Positions 44,861 to 53,906 of a stretch of 64,000 nucleotides of DNA are shown here, one piece after another. A program made the translations under genes and the position numbers. The stretch is taken from contig NZ_LT670849.1 of assembly GCF_900142985.1 (NCBI RefSeq), forward strand, positions 4,728,501-4,792,500, given 5' to 3'. Source of the stretch: Bradyrhizobium erythrophlei (GTDB lineage Bacteria > Pseudomonadota > Alphaproteobacteria > Rhizobiales > Xanthobacteraceae). Position 1 is the first letter of the stretch, and each line of letters opens with the position of its first letter. Under the pieces are notes generated by a model. The model had not been told where the DNA came from. It was given only the letters and a program-made list of their open reading frames with translations, and did not search any database.

Positions 44861-45793
44861 ATGTTCAAGCCCAAGCCGGATCCCATGATCGCACGTGACC
44901 TGGTCGGGTACGGCGAGACGCTGCCCAATCCGGCGTGGCCGGGCGGCGCTGCGATCGCCGTCAACTTCAATCTGAACGTCGAGGGCGGCGGCGAAGCCAC
45001 GCTCGTGAACGGCGATGACATCTCGGAAGGAATGCTCAATGACATCGGCGTCGGCACACAGGTGGGCGCACGCGTTCCGCTCGTGGAATCGGTTTTCGAG
45101 TATGGCAGCCGGCGTGGCGTCTGGCGCGTTCTGGACGTCTTTCGCGAATTCAAGATCAAGACCAGCGTTCTCGGGGTCGCGCGGGCGTTGGAGCAAAACC
45201 CGCGGCTGGCGAAGGCGTTTGTCGATCGCGGCCACGAGGTCGTCAGTCACGGATATCGCTGGATCGATTACGGCGCGGTCCCTGAGGACGTTGAGCGATT
45301 GCATATCAAGCGGGCGGTCGAGATACTGACGAATTTGACGGGCTGGCGGCCGGTGGGGTGGATGACGGGGCGTCCCGGCCCGAACACGCGCCGTCTTCTC
45401 GTCGAGGCCGGCGGTTTCCTGTACGACCGGGATTCGCTTGCGGATGAACTTCCCTACTGGCTTGAAGTCGAGGGCAAGCCGCACCTCGTCATTCCCTATT
45501 CCTACGAGGCGAACGACAATCGGTTCAACGAGAACAGCGGGTTTTCGACCGGAGAACAGTTTTTCACCTACATGCGCGACGCCTTTGACGTCCTGCATCG
45601 TGAAGGGCGGAACGGATCGCCGAAGCTTCTCTCGATCGGACTGCATGACCGGCTGATTGGCCGGCCCGGGCGCTGCATGGGCCTGATCAAGCTTCTCGAC
45701 TATATGCGCAGCTTCGACGATGTCTGGTTCTGTACGGGCGCCGATATCGCGCATCACTGGCGCGACAAATTCCCGGCCGACACTGTATCCTGA
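44861..45793 (+). CDS. Polysaccharide-deacetylase-fold amidohydrolase (PuuE allantoinase-like)
   Basis: 310 aa, ATG 44861 after AGGAGGCGGCAG. Pattern of the metal-independent allantoinase group: FNLNVEGGGEAT, the YGSRRGVWRVLDVF stretch, GHEVVSHGYRWIDY and GWMTGRPGPNTRRLL. Cytoplasmic. Members hydrolyse amide or ureide bonds. Cotranscribed with nicC (32 bases apart); it may take the part of maleamate amidase NicF or deformylase NicD, neither of which is found here. That role is inference. Confidence 0.8.
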   Translation: MFKPKPDPMIARDLVGYGETLPNPAWPGGAAIAVNFNLNVEGGGEATLVNGDDISEGMLNDIGVGTQVGARVPLVESVFEYGSRRGVWRVLDVFREFKIKTSVLGVARALEQNPRLAKAFVDRGHEVVSHGYRWIDYGAVPEDVERLHIKRAVEILTNLTGWRPVGWMTGRPGPNTRRLLVEAGGFLYDRDSLADELPYWLEVEGKPHLVIPYSYEANDNRFNENSGFSTGEQFFTYMRDAFDVLHREGRNGSPKLLSIGLHDRLIGRPGRCMGLIKLLDYMRSFDDVWFCTGADIAHHWRDKFPADTVS

Positions 45794-45798
45794 AGCCG

Positions 45799-46680
45799 TC
45801 AATCCAGACTTGAATCGACGCAGGTTTCGAAAACCGGCGGGCGTCTCAAGGCGCCCCCCGAAAGGAAGCTCAGGCCGAGGCGGTCAAAGCCCTGTCTCGA
45901 CATGGCGGTGTCGCGCGCCCACAGGCCCGCATCGAGATAGCGCTGTAGCGAACGAGCGAGCAGCTCTTGGGGTACATCGGGAAAAAAGGCAGCGACGGCC
46001 TCGGCGAGCTCCGTTCCGTTATGGGCGGTGAGCCATCCTTGCATCTTGGCCAGCGCGCGGGTCACGGCGAGGAGTGCATCACGATGTGCGGCGGCTTTGT
46101 TTCGCGTCGTGATGAAGGAAGTATAGACGGTTGGCCCCCGCGAACTGGCTGCATACAGCACCGTGCCGGCTTGTTCTATTTCAGCGCGCGAGACAAACGG
46201 CTCGAACGCCTGCATCACGTCGAGCTCGTTTTCGCGGAGCGCCGTGTAGTTATCCGGCATGGTTCGGTCGTGAACTCTCGGGATCATAGCCGGATCGATG
46301 GCGGCGTCGCGCAAGTCCTGTTGCAGGCACATCCACGGCGTCGGCACCTCCGAGACAGTCGCAAAACGCAGATGCGCAAGATCGGAAAGCTCAAACCGGT
46401 CGACGTTTCCGATCAGGAAGAAGGGATCTCGGGATACGACCTCGCCAAAACATACCAGCGGACTTTGCTCGTCCCGATCATGCGCCGTCATCACGCGCAT
46501 CGGGCCGCCCCAGGTGAGATCGATCGTACCATTTGTCAGGTGCGCAATGGCGTCGCCCGGGGCGTGGCTGGAGACCAGTTCGACGTCGACGCCTTCCCGC
46601 GCGTAGAAGCCAAGCGCGTGAATGGCGTAATACGGCGCATAGAAGAGCGCGCGGAAGTTTTCCATGAGCCTGATCTTCAC
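45799..46680 (-). CDS. NMT1/THI5-like protein without an export signal
   Basis: 293 aa from GTG 46680, set by GGAGATCGAC. The sequence goes straight into the domain (NFRALFYAPYYAIHALGFYAREGVDVELV, in family register), so there is no signal peptide; longer readings do not add one. Has GGPMRVMTAHD and an NMT1-like second lobe. Seventeen bases after the Bug-protein stop. Could be a cytoplasmic enzyme or ligand sensor related to THI5 rather than a transport receptor. Confidence 0.7.
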   Translation of the reverse strand: MKIRLMENFRALFYAPYYAIHALGFYAREGVDVELVSSHAPGDAIAHLTNGTIDLTWGGPMRVMTAHDRDEQSPLVCFGEVVSRDPFFLIGNVDRFELSDLAHLRFATVSEVPTPWMCLQQDLRDAAIDPAMIPRVHDRTMPDNYTALRENELDVMQAFEPFVSRAEIEQAGTVLYAASSRGPTVYTSFITTRNKAAAHRDALLAVTRALAKMQGWLTAHNGTELAEAVAAFFPDVPQELLARSLQRYLDAGLWARDTAMSRQGFDRLGLSFLSGGALRRPPVFETCVDSSLD

Positions 46681-46697
46681 GTCGATCTCCAGATTTT

Positions 46698-47666
46698 TTA
46701 TTCCAGAACCAGGCCGGAGGACTTGATCGGCCCGGCCCATTTGGCGATTTCGCCGGTGACGAACCGGGCAAGATAGGCTGATGATCGCCGGTCGTCACCG
46801 ACGAGATCGATGCCATTTTCCTGAAAACGCTTCCGCACCGTCGGATCGTTCATGGCCGCGACAGTGGCATCGTGCAGCTTTTGGACGATAGAGGCAGGCG
46901 TGTTCCTGGGCAGGAAAAATGCGCTCCAGTTGGAAGCCTCGAAGCCGGTCAATCCCTGCTCATGCGCCGACGCAAGATCTGGCAAGCTCGGCGAACGATC
47001 GTGGCTCAATATGGCGATCGGCTTGATGGCGCCGCTTTCAATTTGAGCAAGCGCGGCCGGTGTATCGATGCAGAGATAGTCGACCCGCTGGGCAATCAGG
47101 TCCTGCATTGCCAGCGCGCCGCCGCGATACGGCACGTGGGTGACATCGACGCCTACCCGCGCGTTCATCAACGCGCAGCCGAGATGGGTGGCGGAGCCGG
47201 CGCCAGCCGACGCAAATCGCATCGTCTTCTGGTTTTCCTTCGCGTACGCCATGAATTCCTGCAGATTGCTGGCAGGCAGGTCCTTCCGCGCCACCATTAC
47301 CAACGATAGCTCCGCGACCAGCACGACCGGCGCGAAATCAGCCGTCGCGTTATAAAAGGGCGTCTTGTAGAGCGTCTGGCTGACGGCATGCGTGCCGACA
47401 TTGCCGAGCAAGAATTGATATCCGTCCGGCGCCGCCTTGGCGACGCGGGCCGCGCCGAGCATGCCGCCGGCTCCGCCTACATTCTCGACGATCACCTGCA
47501 TCTGCAAGGCGTCGCTCAGGGCGGATTGCAAAATGCGGGCGACCGCGTCCATCGGACCGCCGGTTGCGAACGGGACCACCATGGTCAGCGGCCGCCTCGG
47601 CCAGGTCTCGGCCTTGGCCGGTACTACGCCGGCCGCAAACAACGCGATCAGAACGAGGCGAAGCAT
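46698..47666 (-). CDS. Bug-family (tripartite tricarboxylate transporter) binding protein
   Basis: 322 aa. Sec signal ending VVPAKAE, then WPRRPLTMVVPFATGGPMDAVARIL and VENVGGAGGMLGA, the Bug/TctC pattern; also HVPYRGGALAMQDLI. No TctA/TctB partner in the window. First of a two-gene minus unit with the THI5-like gene. Ligands of this family are di- and tricarboxylates or aromatic acids. Confidence 0.88.
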   Translation of the reverse strand: MLRLVLIALFAAGVVPAKAETWPRRPLTMVVPFATGGPMDAVARILQSALSDALQMQVIVENVGGAGGMLGAARVAKAAPDGYQFLLGNVGTHAVSQTLYKTPFYNATADFAPVVLVAELSLVMVARKDLPASNLQEFMAYAKENQKTMRFASAGAGSATHLGCALMNARVGVDVTHVPYRGGALAMQDLIAQRVDYLCIDTPAALAQIESGAIKPIAILSHDRSPSLPDLASAHEQGLTGFEASNWSAFFLPRNTPASIVQKLHDATVAAMNDPTVRKRFQENGIDLVGDDRRSSAYLARFVTGEIAKWAGPIKSSGLVLE

Positions 47667-47761
47667 CAGGGCTCCCGAAGCGCAAGCCAGGGCGCTTTTG
47701 CGGATTTACTCGACTGGGATATCTTGCCCGGGCCGGATAGACAAATCAGGTGAGGTTGATC

Positions 47762-48727
47762 ATGCGTCTCTGGATGAGGCTCGTTCTTGGAGCCTGGCTT
47801 GCGATCATCTCGAATTCCGTGCGAGCCGAGTACCCGGAGAGGTTGATCACCTTGATCGTTGCGGTGCCTGCGGGAGGCGCGGGCGATCTGGTCGCACGGC
47901 AGTTTGCGAGCCGGCTTTCCGAAGTGCTGAAGCAAAATGTGGTCGTCGAAAACAGGGGCGGCGCAGCCGGTACGATCGCTACCTCTTTCACGGCGCGGGC
48001 GGCGGCGGATGGTTATACGCTGCTGCTCTCGTCGATTGCCACGCACAGCATCGCTCCCGCGGTCTACAAGAACATCACCTACGATCCATCGAAGGATTTC
48101 TCGCATATTGGCCTGATCGCGACAGCGCCGGCGATTCTCAGTGTCAATTCCGCACTCCCGATTCACTCGGTCGCTGATCTCGTCAATTATGCCAGAGCCA
48201 GGCCGGCCGAGCTGAATTTCGGCTCTTCCGGCACCGGCAGCGGGCCGCAGCTCTGGGGCGAGATGTTCATGGGCGCAGCGGGCGTGAAGCTGACGCACGT
48301 GCCGTACAAGGGATCGGCTCCCGCGGTGGTCGATCTGCTGGCCGGCAGGGTGCAAATGATGTTCGACGCGGCGGCGGCTCAAGTGTCGGGGATACAAACC
48401 GGGCAGCTGCGTCCGCTGGCTGTGTTGGATAGAGCGCGGTCCAGTTTCTTTCCGGAGGTGCCAACGATGGCCGAGGCCGGCTATCCATCGGTCACAGGTA
48501 ATTTGTGGTACGGCCTTTCCGGTCCGGCGAAGTTGCCGCCGGACATCGTGGCCCGGCTTCAGGGTGCTTTACAAAAAATCGCGGCGATGCCGGATTTCCA
48601 GGAAGCGTTGAAACAGGTCGGCTTCCTTTCCACGCCGACCTCTCCGCAAGCCTATTCCCAGTTCATTCTGGATGAGAACGACAAATACCGGAAGATTGCG
48701 CGAGCGGCCGACGTCACGGTCGAATGA
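47762..48727 (+). CDS. Bug-family binding protein, second copy
   Basis: 321 aa, ATG 47762 six bases after AGGTGAGG. Signal ends NSVRAE; then YPERLITLIVAVPAGGAGDLVARQF, VENRGGAAGTIA and HVPYKGSAPAVVDLL. Divergent from the first Bug gene, sharing a 95-base promoter gap. No membrane partner nearby. Confidence 0.88.
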   Translation: MRLWMRLVLGAWLAIISNSVRAEYPERLITLIVAVPAGGAGDLVARQFASRLSEVLKQNVVVENRGGAAGTIATSFTARAAADGYTLLLSSIATHSIAPAVYKNITYDPSKDFSHIGLIATAPAILSVNSALPIHSVADLVNYARARPAELNFGSSGTGSGPQLWGEMFMGAAGVKLTHVPYKGSAPAVVDLLAGRVQMMFDAAAAQVSGIQTGQLRPLAVLDRARSSFFPEVPTMAEAGYPSVTGNLWYGLSGPAKLPPDIVARLQGALQKIAAMPDFQEALKQVGFLSTPTSPQAYSQFILDENDKYRKIARAADVTVE

Positions 48728-48766
48728 TCTCGCTGGCAGGACGCGCAACGAAACCCACCGGGAAGT

Positions 48767-49117
48767 TCAGGCCGAAGCGTCGAGTTGTACCCACACATAT
48801 CCTTGTTCGACGCGGACAGGGTAGATGCGCAGCCGCCGGCTCGCCCAACCTTCCGAAATGCTGCCATCGTCGAGACCGAACGAGGCGGCATGATGCGGAC
48901 ACACCAGCCGCCCCTGTGATAGGTGCCCGAGGCTGAGATCGGCCTGTTCGTGCGGGCAGGCGCGCTCGCAGGCGACCGCGCGGCCGTCGTTCCAGATCAG
49001 GATCAAATCGGTGCCCGCGACCCGCGTGCAGATCATGCCTTGATTGATCAGGCGTTCGAGCGCGCAGGCAAGGGTCCATCCTGAGGGGGGCGACGACTTG
49101 TCGCTTGCCTCACCCAC
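48767..49117 (-). CDS. Rieske-type [2Fe-2S] ferredoxin
   Basis: 116 aa from GTG 49117, which follows AAGG; ATG 49144 is an in-frame alternative without a ribosome site. Overlaps the livF end. Ligands in CPHEQADLSLG and CPHHAASFGL (C-x-H, C-x2-H). Looks like a stand-alone electron carrier of a multi-component oxygenase, but no oxygenase gene adjoins it; the one at 26956 has its own reductase. Possibly an orphan or a regulator-like redox protein. Confidence 0.8.
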   Translation of the reverse strand: MGEASDKSSPPSGWTLACALERLINQGMICTRVAGTDLILIWNDGRAVACERACPHEQADLSLGHLSQGRLVCPHHAASFGLDDGSISEGWASRRLRIYPVRVEQGYVWVQLDASA

Positions 49118-49814
49118 CGAGATAGGCCTTGCGCACGTGTTCATTCGCGATCAGTTCAGTGCCGGGGCCGGATAGCACGATCCGGCCGCCCTCGAGCAGA
49201 TAGGCGTGGTCGCACATGCCAAGTGCTGCGAATGCATTCTGCTCGACCAGTAACACGGTGGTTCCCGCCGCCTGGATGCGGCGGATGATGGCAAACGTTT
49301 GCTCGACGATGTTGGGCGCCAGCCCCAGCGAAGGTTCGTCGAACATGATCAGGCGCGGCCGCGACATCATTGCGCGGCCGATCGCAAGCATCTGTTGCTC
49401 GCCGCCCGACAGGGTGCCGGCAGCTTGCTGCCGCCGTTCGGCCAGACGCGGGAAATCAACATAGATCCGGTCGCGATCGCCGGCGACTTCCGACGCGTCG
49501 CTTCGAAGATACGCGCCCATGTTGAGGTTTTCCTCGACCGTCATGTGCGGGAAGACACGGCGGCCCTCCGGACAATGCGCGATGCCGGAAGCGAGAACCC
49601 GCGGCGGCTTGGCGCCGGTCATGTCCTTGCCCTCGAACACCAGCGAGCCGGAGCTCGGCGGCACAAGCCCCGAGATCGCGCGCAGCGTTGTGCTTTTTCC
49701 GGCGCCGTTCGCGCCGATCAGCGCCACCAGTTGCCCGGTCTTCACTTGCAGTGAAATGCCCTTGAGCGCGGCAACGCCGCCATAGCCGCAGACCATGTCG
49801 TTGATCTCAAGCAT
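49110..49814 (-). CDS. livF: ABC ATPase LivF (third Liv system)
   Basis: 234 aa. Walker A GANGAGKST, signature LSGGEQQMLAIGRAM, Walker B LIMFDEPSLGLAP; ends KAYLGG. Overlaps livG by eight bases and the ferredoxin by eight. Confidence 0.88.
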   Translation of the reverse strand: MLEINDMVCGYGGVAALKGISLQVKTGQLVALIGANGAGKSTTLRAISGLVPPSSGSLVFEGKDMTGAKPPRVLASGIAHCPEGRRVFPHMTVEENLNMGAYLRSDASEVAGDRDRIYVDFPRLAERRQQAAGTLSGGEQQMLAIGRAMMSRPRLIMFDEPSLGLAPNIVEQTFAIIRRIQAAGTTVLLVEQNAFAALGMCDHAYLLEGGRIVLSGPGTELIANEHVRKAYLGG

Positions 49815-50589
49815 GCACCGCCGCCTTTCCGAGATAGGCTTCGATGACGGCGGGATCGTTCCGGATCGTATCCGGCGGACCTTCGGCGATGATGCGTCCG
49901 TAGTTGAGGACCACGATGCGGTCGGAGACGCTCATCACCATCGGCATGTCGTGTTCGACCAGCAGGATCGTGACGCCGCGGCTGCGAATGTTGCGGATCA
50001 GCTCGACGAAGGTGTGCGTCTCCGAAGCGTTCATGCCGGAGACCGGCTCGTCCAGCAGCAACATCGAGGGACCAGCCGCCAGCGCCAGTGCCACGCCGAC
50101 CAGCCGCTGCTCGCCATAGGATAGCGAGCCTGCGAGGTCGTGGATGCGCCGGCCGAGACCAACCCATTCGGCGAGTTCGTGGGCCCGTTCGCGCACTTTT
50201 CGCTCAGTCAGTCGCGCCCGCGGCAGGCCGAGGAGCGCCTCCGGCAGATGAACGCGGCTTTGCCGGTGTAGCCCGATCAGGAGATTGTCGTAGATGGTGT
50301 CGTTGGGAAAGACGCTGGTGCGCTGGAACGTGCGTACCAGGCCAATATCGGCGATCTGGTGCGGCTTCAATCCGTCGAGCGGCGTGCCGCGGTAGCTGAC
50401 GCTGCCATGCGTCGGCGCGAGAAAGCCGGTGACGATATTGAAAGCGGTGGTCTTGCCGGCGCCATTTGGCCCAATGAGGCTGACGATCTCGCCTTCGTCG
50501 ACGGTAAAGTTCAGGTCTGACAAGGCGACGAGGCCGCCGAAGTGAATTGCGACGTGCTCGACCTTCAAGGCGGGTACGGCCGTCGTCAT
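49807..50589 (-). CDS. livG: ABC ATPase LivG (third Liv system)
   Basis: 260 aa. Walker A GPNGAGKTT, signature LSYGEQRLVGVALALA, Walker B MLLLDEPVSGM. The start overlaps the livM stop (ATGA at 50586-50589). Confidence 0.88.
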   Translation of the reverse strand: MTTAVPALKVEHVAIHFGGLVALSDLNFTVDEGEIVSLIGPNGAGKTTAFNIVTGFLAPTHGSVSYRGTPLDGLKPHQIADIGLVRTFQRTSVFPNDTIYDNLLIGLHRQSRVHLPEALLGLPRARLTERKVRERAHELAEWVGLGRRIHDLAGSLSYGEQRLVGVALALAAGPSMLLLDEPVSGMNASETHTFVELIRNIRSRGVTILLVEHDMPMVMSVSDRIVVLNYGRIIAEGPPDTIRNDPAVIEAYLGKAAVHA

Positions 50590-51632
50590 GCCGGCTCCTT
50601 CGCATCATTCTTGGCGAAGGCCATTCCATCCGGCGCGGGAGCTTGCCCGCGCTGTTTCGATAGCAGCCGCGAAAACGAAGGCACGATGCCGCGCGGCAGA
50701 AGAAACAGAATGACAATCAGAACGCCGCCATAGGCGATCCATTGCGCTTCGGGCGCCATGATCGGCCTTAAGAACACCGGCATCAGGCCGAAGATCAGCC
50801 CGCCGACGATCGGGCCGGCGAGCGATCCTTTGCCGCCGGAGATCACCATGATCACCATGGTGACGGTGTTGATGAAGGCGAAGATGTCGGGATCGATGAT
50901 ACGGATATAGTGCGCGTAAAGGCTGCCGGCGGCGCCCGCGATCGCGGCCGAAATCACCGCGGCGAGCGTCAGCGTCCGGGTGACGTCGATGCCGACGGAG
51001 ACCGCGAGCGTTTCGTTTTCCATCAGGCCACGCATGGCGCGGCCGAAATGCGAGCGGACGAGGCGCGCGATCAGGACATGGGCGATTACGGCCACCGCCA
51101 GCACCAGATAGTAGTTGTGAAACTTGGTCCGCATCACCAGCTCGTCGAAGCCGGGCAGCGGAATCGCGATGGAGGGAATGTTGTTCAGCGCCAGCGGGCC
51201 TTGCGTGAGTTCGACCCAGTTGAGCGCCACCAGACGCACGACTTCGGCAAAGGAAATGGTCACGATGACGAAATAGGCGCCGCGCACGCGAAACGACAGG
51301 CGTCCGACCAGGTAGCCGCAGAGGCCCGCCACCACGATCGCCAAAAAGAATCCCGCAATCGGCGGCCAGGGTTCGTGCACGATATGAAAGTCGCCGAACA
51401 CACCGATATCGAAGCCGAGCGACGTGAGGGCGCTGGTATAGGCGCCGATACCGAAGAAGGCGACATGGCCCAGGCTCAACTGGCCGGTGAAGCCGAGCAA
51501 GAGATTGAGGCTCATCGCGCCGATGATGAAAATCCCGGTCGTGATCAGCGCATTCATCAGATAGGGATCGCGCAGCCACAACGGCACCGAGGCAAGGGCT
51601 GCGATCGAAACAAGCGTTGCGATCAGCTTCAT
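50586..51632 (-). CDS. livM: ABC permease LivM (third Liv system)
   Basis: 348 aa, about ten helices, with LLLGFTGQLSLGHVAFFGIGAY and the C-terminal SGGKGSLAGPIVGG stretch. Start overlaps the livH stop. Confidence 0.88.
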   Translation of the reverse strand: MKLIATLVSIAALASVPLWLRDPYLMNALITTGIFIIGAMSLNLLLGFTGQLSLGHVAFFGIGAYTSALTSLGFDIGVFGDFHIVHEPWPPIAGFFLAIVVAGLCGYLVGRLSFRVRGAYFVIVTISFAEVVRLVALNWVELTQGPLALNNIPSIAIPLPGFDELVMRTKFHNYYLVLAVAVIAHVLIARLVRSHFGRAMRGLMENETLAVSVGIDVTRTLTLAAVISAAIAGAAGSLYAHYIRIIDPDIFAFINTVTMVIMVISGGKGSLAGPIVGGLIFGLMPVFLRPIMAPEAQWIAYGGVLIVILFLLPRGIVPSFSRLLSKQRGQAPAPDGMAFAKNDAKEPA

Positions 51633-52501
51633 CCGACGCGCTCCGAACGCGCGAACAGTCCGGTGGGTCTGGCGATCAGCACCGCGATGATGATCAGAAA
51701 GCCCATGGCATCGCGGTAACCCGACGAGACATAGCCCGCGCCGAGCTCTTCGGCGAGCGCCAGGATGAAGCCGCCGATCACCGCGCCCGTGATGTTGCCC
51801 AACCCGCCGAGGATCACGATCGCAAAGGCTTTGACGGCGGCGAGGTCGCCCATTTGCGGAAAGATCACATAGACCGGGCCGAGCAGGGCGCCGGCGGCCG
51901 CAGCCAGACTCGATCCGATCGCAAAGGTGGACGTATATATAAGGTCAACATTGACGCCCATCAGCGATGCGGTGTCGTGATCCTGGAACGTCGCACGCAT
52001 CGCGCAGCCGAGCTTGGTGCGGTTGATCAGGAGATACGTGGCGACGATCAGGAGCGCCGCGGCCGCCAGCACGAACAATCGCAGCCACGACACCGAAACC
52101 GGCCCGATGACCAACGGCGCTTCCGGAAATGGCGTCGCGACGGATTTGGCGACGCCGCCCCAGATCCAGAGCGCGCCGGATTGCATGGCGATCCAGGCGC
52201 CGATCATCACCAGCATGGTGGTATCAATGTCGGAGCCGCGCAGCGGCCGCAGCAAGGTCAATTCGATGATGGCACCGAGCGCCCAGCCTGCAACGACGGC
52301 GACCGGCAAAGCGAGGAAGAAGTTCATCCCCAACTGCTGCACCACGATGAACATCATGTAGGCGCCGAACGTGTACAGCACGCCGTGGGTGAAGTTCACG
52401 ACGTTCATGATGCCGAAGATCAATGTGAGCCCGATCCCAAGCAGCGCGTAGGTGCCGCCGAGGACCAGCATATTGACCAGATGTTGCAGAAACTCGCTCA
52501 A
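51629..52501 (-). CDS. livH: ABC permease LivH (third Liv system)
   Basis: 290 aa from TTG 52501; TTG 52507 is nearly as likely, and no ATG is available. Motif IMNVVNFTHGVLYTFGAY and later VKAFAIVILGGLGNITGAVIG. First permease gene after the binding protein, separated from it by a hairpin. Confidence 0.83.
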   Translation of the reverse strand: MSEFLQHLVNMLVLGGTYALLGIGLTLIFGIMNVVNFTHGVLYTFGAYMMFIVVQQLGMNFFLALPVAVVAGWALGAIIELTLLRPLRGSDIDTTMLVMIGAWIAMQSGALWIWGGVAKSVATPFPEAPLVIGPVSVSWLRLFVLAAAALLIVATYLLINRTKLGCAMRATFQDHDTASLMGVNVDLIYTSTFAIGSSLAAAAGALLGPVYVIFPQMGDLAAVKAFAIVILGGLGNITGAVIGGFILALAEELGAGYVSSGYRDAMGFLIIIAVLIARPTGLFARSERVG

Positions 52502-52530
52502 CGCCAATCCGAGGGCTCAAGAAAAGCAAA

Positions 52531-52560
52531 GGGCGAGGGCGGTTTACCCGCGCCTCGCCC
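52531..52560 (-). terminator. Hairpin between binding-protein gene and livH (partial terminator)
   Basis: CCTCGCCC and GGGCGAGG pair; on the minus strand TTTGCTTTTCTT follows. Lies after the binding-protein stop and before the permease. Such sites let the receptor be made in excess over the membrane parts. Confidence 0.6.
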
Positions 52561-52576
52561 CGTTATTACACCAGTA

Positions 52577-53731
52577 TTACAGCGACTTCATACCGACTTT
52601 GCCGTCGCTGATCTCGATCAGATAGACGTTCGGCTGGCTCTGGCCGCTTTCCTTGCCTTCCGGACCGGACTTCTTGAACACGATGTCGCCGTTGAGGCCC
52701 TTGACGTCGATCGCCCACAGCGCGGTCTTGATCGCTGCGGCTTCGGGCTTGCCGGCCTTCTCGATCGCGGCCGCCGCGGTGCGGATGCCGTCATAGCCGC
52801 GGAAGCTCTCGGTGCATCCGGCAAAATCGAAGCCGCGCTTCTTCCACTCGGCGATGAAATATTCGGTCGCCTTCGGGTTCGGCGTCTTCTCCGGGAACCA
52901 GGGCAGGAAGGTCGTCAGGTGCATGGTGCCATTGGCCGCAGCGCCAGCCTGGGCGATGATCTGGTCCGGATTCTGCGAGCCACCGGTGGTGATGATCTTC
53001 TTCTTCAGGCCCAGCGCGGCTGCCTGCTTGAAGATCAGCGTGAGCTGATCGACCGCCGTGGTGACGATCAGCGTTTCGGAATCGGAGCCTTTGATCTTGG
53101 ACAACTGCGCGCTCATGTCCTGCGCGCCCTGGTCCATGGTTTCGACCAGGCCGACATTGATGCCCTTTTCCTTGAACATCCTGCTGAAGTCCTCGGCGGT
53201 GCCGCGGCCCCAGTCATTGTTGATGACCAGAAAGTCGGCCTTCTTCAGTTCGAGCTTGTCGACGATCTGCCTGAACGCAGCCGCTTCGACCGGCGCCGGC
53301 GGCGCGATGCGGAAGATGTAGGGATTGCCGCTGGTGGTGATCTTGCTCGACGAGGACGTCTCGACCACCATCGGCGTCTCGTATTCCATCAGTTTCGGCA
53401 TCACCGCGAGCGTGAGGCTGGAGCCCCAGGCGCCCATCATCACCGGCACCTTGTCGCGGGTGATCAGCTTTTCGGCAACGGCGGCGGCTTCGGTCGGATT
53501 GCTTTTGTTGTCCTCGATCACGAGCTCGATCTGCTTGCCGAGGATGCCGCCCTTGGCGTTGATCTCTTCGGCTGCGATCTTGGCGCCGTTGACGACGTAG
53601 GTGCCGGAGGCGGCGAAGGCGCCGGTCAGCGGCTCATTCACGCCGATCTTGATGGTTTCGGCATATGCCGTGCTGCTTAGGAGGCCAATTGCCAGTGCAG
53701 CGGTCGAAAGGTGTCGGATCGTTGATATCAT
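52577..53731 (-). CDS. Liv-type ABC substrate-binding protein (third system)
   Basis: 384 aa from ATG 53731 (GGGGAG before it). Signal to STAYAET; then IKIGVNEPLTGAFAASG and EDNKSNPTEAAAVAEKLI. Heads the minus-strand operon binding protein-livH-livM-livG-livF-Rieske ferredoxin. Ligand unknown. Confidence 0.88.
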   Translation of the reverse strand: MISTIRHLSTAALAIGLLSSTAYAETIKIGVNEPLTGAFAASGTYVVNGAKIAAEEINAKGGILGKQIELVIEDNKSNPTEAAAVAEKLITRDKVPVMMGAWGSSLTLAVMPKLMEYETPMVVETSSSSKITTSGNPYIFRIAPPAPVEAAAFRQIVDKLELKKADFLVINNDWGRGTAEDFSRMFKEKGINVGLVETMDQGAQDMSAQLSKIKGSDSETLIVTTAVDQLTLIFKQAAALGLKKKIITTGGSQNPDQIIAQAGAAANGTMHLTTFLPWFPEKTPNPKATEYFIAEWKKRGFDFAGCTESFRGYDGIRTAAAAIEKAGKPEAAAIKTALWAIDVKGLNGDIVFKKSGPEGKESGQSQPNVYLIEISDGKVGMKSL

Positions 53732-53888
53732 GGTGGGCTCCCCGCTCTCTTTGTTGGTTTTCAAAATCCAGATATTGCACCCGACATGCGAATTCCGGTC
53801 AGTCTATCCCTTCCTCCAGCCGGTGGCGCGCCAATCAGCGTGACATACGCGCGCACCGCGCCGGCAAATTGTGTCCTGGCCCTTTGAA

Positions 53889-53906
53889 TGCGAAGCATAC
53901 TTCGCA
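53889..53906. promoter_or_regulatory. 18-bp perfect palindrome TGCGAAG-CATA-CTTCGCA, copy 2
   Basis: Perfect 7-bp arms with CATA between. In the 326-base divergent region between the third Liv operon and the NMT1-type gene, about 155 bases from each start. Same motif as 43511-43528. No other feature was seen in this region. Confidence 0.55.
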
